DNA from: Algoriphagus pacificus | GTDB lineage: Bacteria > Bacteroidota > Bacteroidia > Cytophagales > Cyclobacteriaceae | Reading direction: 5' to 3' | NCBI RefSeq assembly: GCF_017254845.1 | Contig: NZ_JAFKCU010000001.1 | Location: 765,048-829,047 of the forward strand | DNA: 64,000 bases | Shown here: one piece after another, positions 43,998 through 52,385 of the stretch | Numbering within the stretch: the stretch's first letter is position 1 | Layout: every line of letters starts with the position of its first letter | Made by a program: the position numbers and the translations under genes | Notes under the pieces: generated by a model | What the model saw: the letters and a program-made list of their open reading frames with translations, nothing else | The model's database searches: none | Told to the model about the DNA's origin: nothing

Positions 43998-44234
43998 ATG
44001 ATTCAGGTAAAGTATTTCGGTGTAATAGCAGAAGCCGCTCAAAGAGACTCGGAAAGTATTCCTGCGGAAAAAGTGACTTTATCCAAAATCCTTTCCGATT
44101 TATCATCACGTCATAATTTGGGTGAGTATAATTTTCAAGTTGCTTTAAACAGAAAAATAGTCTCCAACTTTACTGAGCAGGAGCTTTCAGATGGGGATGA
44201 AATTGCTTTTTTACCACCCTTTTCCGGAGGCTAA
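43998..44234 (+). CDS. moaD: Molybdopterin synthase sulfur carrier subunit MoaD
   Basis: 78-residue ubiquitin-like protein. IQVKYFGVIAEAAQ at the start and DGDEIAFLPPFSGG at the end; the terminal Gly-Gly is adenylylated by MoeB and then thiocarboxylated. Its stop codon is two bases before the moeB start. Confidence 0.92.
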   Translation: MIQVKYFGVIAEAAQRDSESIPAEKVTLSKILSDLSSRHNLGEYNFQVALNRKIVSNFTEQELSDGDEIAFLPPFSGG

Positions 44235-44235
44235 A

Positions 44236-45288
44236 ATGAACCGATACATCCGTCAGATTACCTTGCCTCAAGTAGGACTTTCCGGTCAGCAAAAACTGAT
44301 GGAAAGCAGCGTCCTTGTTATTGGAGCAGGAGGTCTGGGATGTGCAGTTTTACCTTATCTAGCTGCAGCTGGGATCGGAAGAATCGGAATCATTGATGGG
44401 GATAGAATAGAGGAATCCAACCTGCATCGGCAAGTCCTTTATGGAGCGGAGCAAATTGGCCTATTCAAAGCCAAAGAAGCTGCAGACTCCATCCTCAAAA
44501 ATAATTCAGATGTAGAAATCCTCGTATTTGAGGAGTTTTTGACCCAAAAAAATGCTAAGCAAATCTTCTCGGATTTTGATTTGATTCTGGATGCGACGGA
44601 TAACCTGTTTATCCGATATGTCATCAATGATACTTGTGTAAGCCTAAACAAGCCTTTTGTCTATGGTTCGATCCATCAGTTTCAAGGGCAGGTTTCTGTG
44701 TTTAACTACCAAGATGGACCGAGTTATCGTGACATTTTCCCCGAGGAAAATCAATCTGCTCCCAACTGTGCCGAGGCAGGAGTTTTGGGCACAACGGTTG
44801 GATTAATAGGTATGCTTCAGGCTAATGAAGCCTTGAAAATTATTCTGGAAATCGGAGAAGTGATTTCTGGAAAACTATTGATTTATGATCTCTTGAGTAA
44901 TTCCCAGCAAGTGTTTGAATTTGGTAAGGTGCCTGGAAGCAAAAAGCCCGAGATTCAAAATCCTTTTGAAATGATTTCTGCAGAAGAGGCAATCCAAAGT
45001 GGGAGTTTGCTCCTGGACGTGAGAGAACTGGGTGAAATGCCTTCCGTCCATCTGGAAAATGTAAAACAGGTTCCTCTTTCGATATTGGAAGTGGAGTCAG
45101 TGAACTTAGATAAAGAACAAGAAATAAAGATCTTTTGCCAGTCGGGAGTACGAAGTCGGAAAGCCGCACAATTGCTTTCTGAGAAAGGATTTCAGAACTT
45201 GAAGCTGATTCGAGGAGGCGCAAAGGATTTATTGCAGTTTGTGGAAACTGAAATCGAGCGTAATTCGAAGAGATCTATTGTGAAATAA
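44236..45288 (+). CDS. moeB: MoeB/ThiF-type adenylyltransferase with rhodanese domain
   Basis: 350 residues. The ATG at 44236 is chosen because the sequence MNRYIRQITLPQVGLSGQQ is the E1 opening; a longer reading would overlap moaD. VLVIGAGGLGC is the nucleotide-binding loop, DGDRIEESNLHRQ the MoeB motif, and DATDNLFIRYVIND follows. The C-terminal rhodanese domain has the active Cys in FCQSGVRSRKA. The zinc-binding CxxC pairs of E. coli MoeB are not visible (SYRDIFPE stands where CYRCLFPE is expected), an oddity. Activates MoaD; the rhodanese domain may supply the sulfur. Confidence 0.85.
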   Translation: MNRYIRQITLPQVGLSGQQKLMESSVLVIGAGGLGCAVLPYLAAAGIGRIGIIDGDRIEESNLHRQVLYGAEQIGLFKAKEAADSILKNNSDVEILVFEEFLTQKNAKQIFSDFDLILDATDNLFIRYVINDTCVSLNKPFVYGSIHQFQGQVSVFNYQDGPSYRDIFPEENQSAPNCAEAGVLGTTVGLIGMLQANEALKIILEIGEVISGKLLIYDLLSNSQQVFEFGKVPGSKKPEIQNPFEMISAEEAIQSGSLLLDVRELGEMPSVHLENVKQVPLSILEVESVNLDKEQEIKIFCQSGVRSRKAAQLLSEKGFQNLKLIRGGAKDLLQFVETEIERNSKRSIVK

Positions 45289-45338
45289 TTATTGCTAGGG
45301 GAGATTTCACGTAGCCTATAATTTTGAATAAAATTTAC

Positions 45339-45767
45339 ATGAAAAAGGTATTTCTTGAGGGAGCAATTTCCCCTGAATTCATAGCAGATTCGATTGCCAA
45401 GCATCAAGGCAAACATAGTATTGGGGCTCATAATATCTTCTTGGGACAAGTGAGAGGAGATGAAGTAGAGGGTAAAAAAGTGGAATCCATTGACTTTACT
45501 TGCTATGAGGAAATGGCCAATGAAAAGCTTCATGAAATCCGGGAAGCGGCTTTTGAGAAATTCGACTTGACCTGTATGCATATCTACCATAGTTTGGGAA
45601 ATGTGAAAGTTGGAGGAATCTGCATCTTCGTTTTTGTGTCTGCTCCTAGAAGGAAGCAAGTATACGAAGCCACTGAATGGCTGGTAAATCAGGTGAAGTC
45701 AGAAGTTCCTATTTTCGGAAAGGAGATTTTTGAAAATGAGGAGAGTCAGTGGAAAGTGAACAGTTAA
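45339..45767 (+). CDS. moaE: Molybdopterin synthase catalytic subunit MoaE
   Basis: 142 residues from the ATG at 45339; an upstream TTG would add only five residues. GQVRGDEVEGKKVESIDFTCYEEMANEKLHEI and IYHSLGNVKVGGICIFVFVSAPRRKQVYEATEWLVNQVKSEVPIFGKE are the MoaE core, with the conserved Arg and Lys residues of the active site. Together with MoaD it turns the precursor into molybdopterin. Confidence 0.92.
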   Translation: MKKVFLEGAISPEFIADSIAKHQGKHSIGAHNIFLGQVRGDEVEGKKVESIDFTCYEEMANEKLHEIREAAFEKFDLTCMHIYHSLGNVKVGGICIFVFVSAPRRKQVYEATEWLVNQVKSEVPIFGKEIFENEESQWKVNS

Positions 45768-45909
45768 GAAAGTCAGAAAGCTGAAGTCAGAAGTCTAAAA
45801 ATTTGCCAGTCTGAGCGTCCACGATAATTATCGGGATCGAAGACATTTGAGACAGTATTCATTAAGAAGTTGCAGTTAGCGGAGAGAAAAGCCGGAATAA
45901 AATTTAGAA
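45768..45909. repeat. Intergenic repeat-like sequence inside the cofactor operon
   Basis: 142 non-coding bases between moaE and moaCB hold a degenerate direct repeat (GTCAGAAAGCTGAA then GTCAGAAGTCTAAA, 45771-45798; a related AATCAGAAAGCTGAATT is at about 41201-41217) and the perfect 12-base palindrome CGATAATTATCG (45822-45833). The palindrome resembles the CCCGATA...TATCGGG elements scattered between genes in Cytophagales. Confidence 0.4.
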
Positions 45910-46827
45910 ATGGTAGACATTACACATAAAATAACCACACTACGAGTTGCGAAGGCAAAGGCCATTGTTCAGGTAAGCATGCCCGAAACCATCGCAGCAG
46001 TGGTCGAAAATAAAGTTCCCAAAGGCAATGTCTTTGAAATGGCGAAAGTGGCGGGGTTGTTTGCCGTGAAAAATACCCACATCACCATTCCAGATTGCCA
46101 TCCGCTTCCTATAGAATACACTGCGGTGGAATACGATATCCAAGGCTTGGAAATCCATATTTTCATCACTGTGAAGACGGTTTATAAAACAGGAGTAGAA
46201 GTGGAAGCAATGCACGGGGCATCTGTGATTGCTTTGACCATGTATGATATGCTCAAGCCGATTGATAAGGGTATCGTCATCCGGGAAGTAGGATTGGTGG
46301 AGAAAAAAGGAGGCAAAAGCAGCTTTAAGCAACAGCACCCGAAAACCATCAATGCAGCCGTGGTCGTTTGTTCGGATTCTATTTCCAAAGGAATCAAGGA
46401 AGATGCGGCAGGAAAGGCTATTGTAGAGAAACTCAAGTCCATGGAAGTGGAGGTGTCTTCTTATGAAGTGATTCCCGATGAGCTTGAGCAAATCCGTCAA
46501 AAGGCATTAGAATATGCGGATACCAATAAACTGATCATTTTCACCGGAGGAACAGGCCTCTCTAAAAGAGATGTGACGCCGGAAGCCCTAGAACCGATTT
46601 TGGAGAGAAGAATTCCTGGAATTGAGGAGGCCATCCGAAGCTATGGGCAAAAAATTATGCCTTATGCCATGCTTTCCAGATCAGTGGCTGGAACGATTGG
46701 AGATGCCTTGATTTTGGCGCTGCCAGGAAGTACCAATGGAGCAAAGGAATCCATGGATGCTGTTTTCCCGCATTTGTTGCATGTTTTTAAAATCTTGAAA
46801 GGAGCTCAGCATGAAACAGCAGACTGA
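45910..46827 (+). CDS. moaCB: MoaC-MoaB fusion protein for molybdenum cofactor synthesis
   Basis: 305 residues. The first roughly 150 are MoaC: MVDITHKITTLRVAKA, IPDCHPLPIEYTAVEY, VEVEAMHGASVIALTMYDMLKPIDKG. The next part is MoaB/MogA: VVVCSDSISKGIKEDAAGKAI and LIIFTGGTGLSKRDVTPEAL. MoaC acts with MoaA to make cyclic pyranopterin phosphate; the MoaB/Mog part adenylylates molybdopterin. Two non-consecutive steps are thus on one chain. It overlaps moaA by 17 bases. Confidence 0.92.
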   Translation: MVDITHKITTLRVAKAKAIVQVSMPETIAAVVENKVPKGNVFEMAKVAGLFAVKNTHITIPDCHPLPIEYTAVEYDIQGLEIHIFITVKTVYKTGVEVEAMHGASVIALTMYDMLKPIDKGIVIREVGLVEKKGGKSSFKQQHPKTINAAVVVCSDSISKGIKEDAAGKAIVEKLKSMEVEVSSYEVIPDELEQIRQKALEYADTNKLIIFTGGTGLSKRDVTPEALEPILERRIPGIEEAIRSYGQKIMPYAMLSRSVAGTIGDALILALPGSTNGAKESMDAVFPHLLHVFKILKGAQHETAD

Positions 46828-47827
46828 ACAACTTCAGGTACTCAAAGATCAATTTGGTAGGAAACACGACTATCTCCGAATTTCTCTGATCGAGAAATGC
46901 AATCTGCGTTGCAAGTATTGCATGCCGGAGGAGGGAATTCCACTGACGCCTTCCAAATTCATAATGAATGCTGAAGAGATTGAAAGTCTGGCTAGAACTT
47001 TTGTGGGATTAGGAGTAAAAAAGATCCGCTTGACGGGCGGTGAACCGCTGCTTCGAAAGGATTTTGAAGATATTTTAAGCCGATTGTCTCAATTTGATGT
47101 GGATCTTTCCATCACTACCAACGGGATTTTAGCTGATCGATTTGTATCGATTTTTAAAAAGCACGGGCTTAAAAAAATCAATTTCAGTCTGGATACTCTG
47201 AAAGAAGAGCGTTTCAAGGAAATCACCCGGAGATCAGGATATCAGAAGACACTTGATAACCTGGATTTATTTATCCGGGAAGGTTTTGAAGTGAAATTGA
47301 ATATCGTTTTGATGAGAGGCCTCAATGATGACGAGGTGGTGGACTTTGTACGATTTACCAAAGACTTGCCGATTTCGGCTAGATTTATTGAGTTTATGCC
47401 TTTTGATGGAAATAAATGGGATCGATCGAAAATGGTTTCCGAACAGGAGGTACTCGCAGAGGTAGGTGCTGCCTTTGGGTCTGAAAACCTGGTTTCGTTA
47501 CCTGATGAACAAAACCTAACTGCCCGTAAATTTCAGATTAAAGGTTTTCAGGGAGATTTTGGGGTGATTTCATCTGTGACCAATCCTTTTTGCGGAACCT
47601 GCAATCGAATCCGTCTTACTGCCAACGGAAAGATAAAAAACTGTCTTTTTTCCAATCTAGAGACCGATTTGCTGACTGCTTTACGGGCTGGCGAAGATGT
47701 GGAAAAACTGATTTTGGAATCCATTTTTCATAAAAAGGCCGTTCGTGCCGGTATGGATAACCTAGAAAAACTGTCTGATCCAGACTTGCATTCTGATAAT
47801 CGTAGTATGATTGCTATTGGGGGGTAG
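46811..47827 (+). CDS. moaA: GTP 3',8-cyclase MoaA
   Basis: 338 residues. Radical SAM motif C-N-L-R-C-K-Y-C (near 30-37) binds the first [4Fe-4S] cluster. The C-terminal second cluster is in NPFCGTCNRIRLTANGKIKNC, and the chain ends in GG as expected for MoaA. It catalyses the first step of molybdenum cofactor synthesis from GTP with MoaC. Last gene of the cofactor operon. Confidence 0.97.
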   Translation: MKQQTEQLQVLKDQFGRKHDYLRISLIEKCNLRCKYCMPEEGIPLTPSKFIMNAEEIESLARTFVGLGVKKIRLTGGEPLLRKDFEDILSRLSQFDVDLSITTNGILADRFVSIFKKHGLKKINFSLDTLKEERFKEITRRSGYQKTLDNLDLFIREGFEVKLNIVLMRGLNDDEVVDFVRFTKDLPISARFIEFMPFDGNKWDRSKMVSEQEVLAEVGAAFGSENLVSLPDEQNLTARKFQIKGFQGDFGVISSVTNPFCGTCNRIRLTANGKIKNCLFSNLETDLLTALRAGEDVEKLILESIFHKKAVRAGMDNLEKLSDPDLHSDNRSMIAIGG

Positions 47828-47877
47828 TAGAGGGAGAATCGGTTAGAGAATGCATAGCCGATTAACCGTAATTACAA

Positions 47878-48984
47878 TTACCACATATCATCTCCTTTAT
47901 TAACATTTTCGAAATAATCTTCAAAACTTTTTACAGTTCCCACCTGAGTTTTAAAATCTACAAACTTTTCAACATTTACTTGAATCAGATGTGTATCTAT
48001 TTGCAATTTTAATACTCCATTTTTCTTACAATTATTTGAAATGAATTTCCAAATTAAATCGATGTTTGCTCCTTCTAAATTTGGCTTAAAGCATATTTTA
48101 CTGGTTATATATTCTTCTTCTAAAGCAAGAACGTTTCTATGTGGTGTTATATAAAGATCACCTTGTTCCTCATTAATTTTAATATCAGTTTCTGTCTTTT
48201 GAGAAATAAAAATGTTGTCAATATTGTCATCACCGAATTCCACAAAATCACCTTTTGGATAAATTATAAGTTTAGGGTTATCAATTGGCGAGCTTCCAAT
48301 GTTCTTTATCTTTAATCTGAATTTAAAATAACTTTTATTTTCACCTCTAGTTAATGGACTATCAGAGTCAAGTAATGGGGAATAAGGTGTAAAATCAAAA
48401 ATGCTGGTAGAACTAGATGCTCTTAAGGTATAGTGTGTGAATTTTTCGCAAAATGGAACAGAACCTGTAAGCGTATCTTCATTATTTTGGAATGAAATCA
48501 AAACATCAGATTTGGTTTTAAATCTCTGTAAATTAATGTACCAATCATGGGTTTCTTTATTTTCATCAATTAAGTCAACGATGTCTTCCCATGAGAATAA
48601 ATGGACCTCAAATAATTTTTGCTCTCTATTTTCTATGTCTTTAATTCGAATGTATTCTTCGATTATTGAATCTTTATTAGCAGTTGTGGCAAAGTAGAAT
48701 TTTTTCAAAGGAGGTTTAAATGCCTTTGCTAATTCTATTTCATTATTAATTTCTTTTTCTGATAGCTGCTTGTCGGAATATTCATCCTTTCCTTTGCATT
48801 GTATTCCAAAATAGTAGTTTTCACCATTTGGTATCCCATAAATGTCTACTCCATTTTGTGATTGCCCTTTTCTTCCATTCTTTTTTATTTCTTTACAATC
48901 CCAAATCTCACCCCAAAGCTTTTTACAAAGGCTTTCGAAATCTTCCCAATTTTCGGGTTTTCTTAATTGTTTTCTTGCTTCCAT
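47878..48984 (-). CDS. PD-(D/E)XK nuclease-domain protein with uncharacterised C-terminal domain
   Basis: 368 residues, no signal peptide. The N-terminal about 165 residues resemble the restriction-endonuclease domain found at the N-termini of some STAND/NLR-like defence proteins: W13-E-D-F-E17, NGRKGQSQNGVD47, then GIQ62-C-K64, giving the E...D...QxK active site, followed by FKPPLKKFYFATTANKD and LFSWEDIVDLI. The rest (about 170-368) looks beta-rich, with a segment like an immunoglobulin-type fold (FKFRLKIKNIGSSPIDNPKLIIYP); no known family was recognised. It is clearly more AT-rich than its neighbours and stands alone on the opposite strand after moaA, which suggests acquisition. Possible defence effector; no partner gene seen. 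Confidence 0.7.
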   Translation of the reverse strand: MEARKQLRKPENWEDFESLCKKLWGEIWDCKEIKKNGRKGQSQNGVDIYGIPNGENYYFGIQCKGKDEYSDKQLSEKEINNEIELAKAFKPPLKKFYFATTANKDSIIEEYIRIKDIENREQKLFEVHLFSWEDIVDLIDENKETHDWYINLQRFKTKSDVLISFQNNEDTLTGSVPFCEKFTHYTLRASSSTSIFDFTPYSPLLDSDSPLTRGENKSYFKFRLKIKNIGSSPIDNPKLIIYPKGDFVEFGDDNIDNIFISQKTETDIKINEEQGDLYITPHRNVLALEEEYITSKICFKPNLEGANIDLIWKFISNNCKKNGVLKLQIDTHLIQVNVEKFVDFKTQVGTVKSFEDYFENVNKGDDMW

Positions 48985-49062
48985 TTTTCTTTTGGCAAAG
49001 GTTTAACAAAGTGCCTTTAACTTAATAAGTGTATATCTGAAATATCACAGGATCAGATTTTT

Positions 49063-49701
49063 TTAAGGTAGCCTTGACTTTAAGAACTTAATTTGGCCGT
49101 TGTGATTGGACATGTGTTCGCAGGCATGAAACCAGCGCCAAAATTTGTTTAAAGGTGCTTCTGGCGTAGAAAGGTTTCCGTCTAGTGATAGCAACCAGGC
49201 ATCATCTTTTTCTTTGAGACCAGTTAATGAATCTTTCCTGACATCATCCATAATCTTTAGATAATAATCAATCTCATTTCCTCTTATGGATTTGCTCGAT
49301 GGATCGCTCAGGTTTCTAGCAGGAAACCAAAATTTAAGCTCTTCCTCATTCAATGGTCGATTTTCGAATGTTCCGATTTGATGATATTTTTCACTGGAAG
49401 TGATGTGTAAGATCAGGGCACCAATTGTATTTGCATTATCATCAAACTGATAATCTAGCTCATCGATAGTCAAATCCTTAATTGTGTTTTTTACTTGACT
49501 TGTCATGTTTTCCAGCATCGAAACTAATGTCCCAATTAAAGGCGTATATCCGTTTCTTGGTCCAATTACCGTTATGCCTTCTTCAATTTTATAGTCTTGT
49601 TCTTTTGGTTTAAACGCCATACCGGTTATGGCAAAAGTAGAGCTCAATGCAATTGTTTTGCCTATAAAAGACCGTCTTGATGGATTTTCTGTTGCTTTCA
49701 T
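49063..49701 (-). CDS. DinB-superfamily protein with Tat-like signal
   Basis: 212 residues from the ATG at 49701, which places the twin-arginine signal at the N-terminus (NPSRRSFIGKTIALSS); a longer start adds 18 residues before it. The mature domain is a helical bundle like DinB/DUF664: LILHITSSEKYHQIGTF and HACEHMSNHNGQIKFLKSRLP hold candidate metal histidines in the usual places. Exported DinB-fold proteins occur in Bacteroidota; the activity is unknown. Confidence 0.7.
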   Translation of the reverse strand: MKATENPSRRSFIGKTIALSSTFAITGMAFKPKEQDYKIEEGITVIGPRNGYTPLIGTLVSMLENMTSQVKNTIKDLTIDELDYQFDDNANTIGALILHITSSEKYHQIGTFENRPLNEEELKFWFPARNLSDPSSKSIRGNEIDYYLKIMDDVRKDSLTGLKEKDDAWLLSLDGNLSTPEAPLNKFWRWFHACEHMSNHNGQIKFLKSRLP

Positions 49702-49908
49702 GTGGGTTGATAATTTTTGTTCCTTGCTAAAAAAATGTTTAGGCCCATATCCCATTTTCCGATTTAGAATTAACTCCGCAAATCCTTTGGAAATAAAGGG
49801 CTTATGATAAACAAATTAAGAATTTCGACGGATTTGTTTCGAAAATGCAACCTAAATAATCACTGATGCGGAGTGCTGCTATTTGTTGACAGGGAGAGCT
49901 AAAAAATT

Positions 49909-50808
49909 CTAATTGATCGGATAGATGATAAAGCTATCATGAATTTCTTTGGTAGGTTCATCACCTAGTTTTTTGAGGGCTTCTCCTAATTCCTTCAATT
50001 GCATCACATTAAGAGGAAGCGGATGCTCGTCCGGTTGGTAAATCGTTTCGATCGGGTAATCAACTCCCGGTGTTTGGGTCATCTCAATATGGTTTCCTAG
50101 GATCATGGAAATCTCGTTCGAATTGCAAAACTTTTCCAATCGATCCACACTCATCTTGAAGGCATTCCAATCTTTCACATACAATCTCCCAGGATAAAAA
50201 GTATCTCCGGTTAAAAGGATTTTGGTGGAGGGATCATACACTGCTATGGAAGAGGCTTGATGCCCAGGAATAGGGATGATTTTCAGCTTTCTATTTCCAA
50301 GATCAAAATCGACTATTTCCTCTGGCCAGTTCGAGATCTTGAAAAAACGCTGGATATCCGCTACTTCCAAACCAATTACAGTTGTGTTCGGTTTGTCAAT
50401 AAATTGCCCATCTCCAGCATAATGATCTCCATGCTTATGGGTATGAGCCACTACTAATTCCACTGGTCCATGCTCTTCAGACCAATTTTTTATTAGTTCA
50501 TTTACAGTATCATAGAGAGGAAAAAGATCAGCGCTTTCTGTAGCTCCAGTATCCATTAAAAGTGCTTTTTCTTCCCCAAAAAACAGGAACATAAAAGGCG
50601 CTTCGTAATTGGTACACTTGTTCTGACGTAGGATCCAGGTATTTGAATCGTACTGAACTACTTGAATAAGTGGATCAGTGTTTTCCTCACAGTTTTCCGA
50701 ACCATGGATCCAATTCTGAGTTGTTAAATCAAGGGATTTTTCATTCGAAGTATTGCACGCCATTACTGATGCAATTGATACTATAAAAAGCAAGATTTTC
50801 GATTTCAA
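49909..50808 (-). CDS. Metallo-beta-lactamase-fold lipoprotein hydrolase
   Basis: 299 residues. The lipoprotein signal ends SVMAC. The metal-binding motif AHTHKHGDH is complete (H-x-H-x-D-H), followed by IPGHQASSIAV and LLTGDTFYPG, which supply the further His and Asp ligands, and NHIEMT. A hydrolase of the broad MBL superfamily, located outside the cytoplasm. Not a class B beta-lactamase by obvious sequence; substrate unknown. Confidence 0.82.
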   Translation of the reverse strand: MKSKILLFIVSIASVMACNTSNEKSLDLTTQNWIHGSENCEENTDPLIQVVQYDSNTWILRQNKCTNYEAPFMFLFFGEEKALLMDTGATESADLFPLYDTVNELIKNWSEEHGPVELVVAHTHKHGDHYAGDGQFIDKPNTTVIGLEVADIQRFFKISNWPEEIVDFDLGNRKLKIIPIPGHQASSIAVYDPSTKILLTGDTFYPGRLYVKDWNAFKMSVDRLEKFCNSNEISMILGNHIEMTQTPGVDYPIETIYQPDEHPLPLNVMQLKELGEALKKLGDEPTKEIHDSFIIYPIN

Positions 50809-50962
50809 TTAGTCTGGGTTTAACAAATAAAAATCAAATTATGCTGATTTTCGAGTTCATATAAATAGCTGAGATAAAATCTAAATTTGTGATCCAGCTA
50901 TTGACAATTTATCCTTTTTAATTGGATTTTCTCTTACGTTTCAACTCTTGCTATTACCTTAG

Positions 50963-52237
50963 TTAATCTTCTTTAATTGAATAACTCAATAGTCTTGGGT
51001 TTACGATCAATTGCACCCAGCCCCAGTTATTGGTGTTGTCGGAGCTAATTCCACCTTTGATGGCACTCATACTTTCTGAAGCAAAGAGTTGGGAATAGCC
51101 TATGGCCATTTTAATGTTTTTAGAAATGGTTTTGTTGTAGACAAGGTCTAATTCAGTCCCTAAATAACTTTCTTGATTATCTGCGAGTTGGGCTTGTGAT
51201 GAAAAGAAATGAACATCCAATCCCAAGCCTGAGGTTTCTCCTGTTGGCATAGCAATTTTCCCATACAGGTTATTCAAGCCCACGTTGTTAGCATGGTTTC
51301 CTACATAGAAATAATCCATGTATCCGTTGAATTTATGGTTAGTTCCATAAAGGGGAAAAAAGGAATTATTCTTTTCTTCGCCTCCTTGATCCGTACCACT
51401 CAGGGACTCAAACCCAAGAGTCAAATTTACTTTTCCAGGTTTGAATTTTGCCTCTAACATGTATTGATAAGCAGATAAATCCGTGGAGGCAGTTGCTTTT
51501 CCGGTTTGAAGATATGCAGAGCCAGTAAGGGTAAAGAAACTAACAGGAAGGTTGAAATAGGTTCCTGTAGTTTGTCTATAGTAAACGCCGTCTGGAAGTG
51601 GATTGGCTTCTTCTGTATATTTCTGAAACCCGTTATTCATAAAAAGAAAGCTGATATTTCCTTTGTCCCATGCCTTCTGAAAATGGGCCATTTGCATCAA
51701 TTTGTAGGAATAAAATCCATTGATGTTATATTCTGAACCTATGATCTTTTGATCTTGCTGGTTATAAGCAAAGGCTAAATCCACATCGAATTTATTTTTG
51801 GAGAATTTCAACATGGCAGCATCATGAAACCTTCCCTGCATGGCCCAGTCAACTCCTCCAAGAATCCGTTGATCATCGTATGAAATTACCTGCCTGCCTA
51901 ATTTTAAAGCCCAGGTTTCGGTAAAAGAATAGCTTAACCAAGCCTGAAAAAGCGAGAAGGATTCATTTCCATCGTTGATGGCCAATTGGCGTGTATCACC
52001 CCAGGTACTGACATCCTGCACGCTGAAATAAACTTGAAGTTTTTCATCACCATATCCAAAATTCAATCGGGATCTTTGAGTCACAAAAGCGGCGGCTTTT
52101 GCATCATCCGGAAAAAGGTTACCAAATCCGTGTCTGAATTCAAATCTTGGGCGGATATCCGCATCCAGGGTGAAAGTCTGTGCTTGGCTAAGCTGAATAC
52201 AACTTAACAAGAGGAATGAGAAGAGAATACGTTTCAT
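50963..52237 (-). CDS. Alginate-export-like outer-membrane porin in the nitrate regulon
   Basis: 424 residues. Signal peptide ends near QLSQAQ. The mature protein opens DADIRPRFEFRHGFG and continues as many long amphipathic strands (LQVYFSVQDVSTWGDTRQ, WALKLGRQVISYDDQRILGGVDW), the pattern of the alginate-export family barrel (PF13372). It ends in a Lys-Glu-Asp tail rather than an aromatic. Its promoter carries TACGTA boxes shared with moeA, the nitrate transporter and the response regulator, so it probably passes nitrate, nitrite or a linked solute through the outer membrane (inference from context). Confidence 0.72.
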   Translation of the reverse strand: MKRILFSFLLLSCIQLSQAQTFTLDADIRPRFEFRHGFGNLFPDDAKAAAFVTQRSRLNFGYGDEKLQVYFSVQDVSTWGDTRQLAINDGNESFSLFQAWLSYSFTETWALKLGRQVISYDDQRILGGVDWAMQGRFHDAAMLKFSKNKFDVDLAFAYNQQDQKIIGSEYNINGFYSYKLMQMAHFQKAWDKGNISFLFMNNGFQKYTEEANPLPDGVYYRQTTGTYFNLPVSFFTLTGSAYLQTGKATASTDLSAYQYMLEAKFKPGKVNLTLGFESLSGTDQGGEEKNNSFFPLYGTNHKFNGYMDYFYVGNHANNVGLNNLYGKIAMPTGETSGLGLDVHFFSSQAQLADNQESYLGTELDLVYNKTISKNIKMAIGYSQLFASESMSAIKGGISSDNTNNWGWVQLIVNPRLLSYSIKED

Positions 52238-52252
52238 AGGTTGAGAAATTTA

Positions 52253-52315
52253 TACGTATAAAAATACGTATAAATACTTAATATTAAAAAATATAAATAC
52301 GTATTTATTTACGTA
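52253..52315. promoter_or_regulatory. TACGTA/TACTTA box arrays upstream of the porin gene
   Basis: TACGTA at 52253, 52265, 52298 and 52310, TACTTA at 52275. Spacing is 12 and 10 within the first group and 12 within the second. The first group repeats the moeA array (41338-41365) with three differences in 28 bases; the two groups are arranged as an imperfect inverted repeat. Confidence 0.6.
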
Positions 52316-52385
52316 TTTTTTGGGGTGAGCAATAAAAAAATCAGCCTGCTGGGGAAGCTGTTTTTTTCTGATCTCAAAATGGACT

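Noticed and set aside
45940-46500. Long antisense ORF opposite moaCB
   Set aside because: Shadow of the coding frame; its protein has no family pattern, and moaCB is clearly the real gene.
47837-47868. Inverted repeats AATCGG/CCGATT and CGGTTA/TAACCG after moaA
   Set aside because: Two competing short stems with no T run; possible terminator but not supported enough to list.
49035-49064. Hairpin ATCTGA...TCAGAT followed by Ts, terminator on the plus strand
   Set aside because: The genes on both sides are on the minus strand; there is no plus-strand transcript for it to end, and the stem is only six base pairs.
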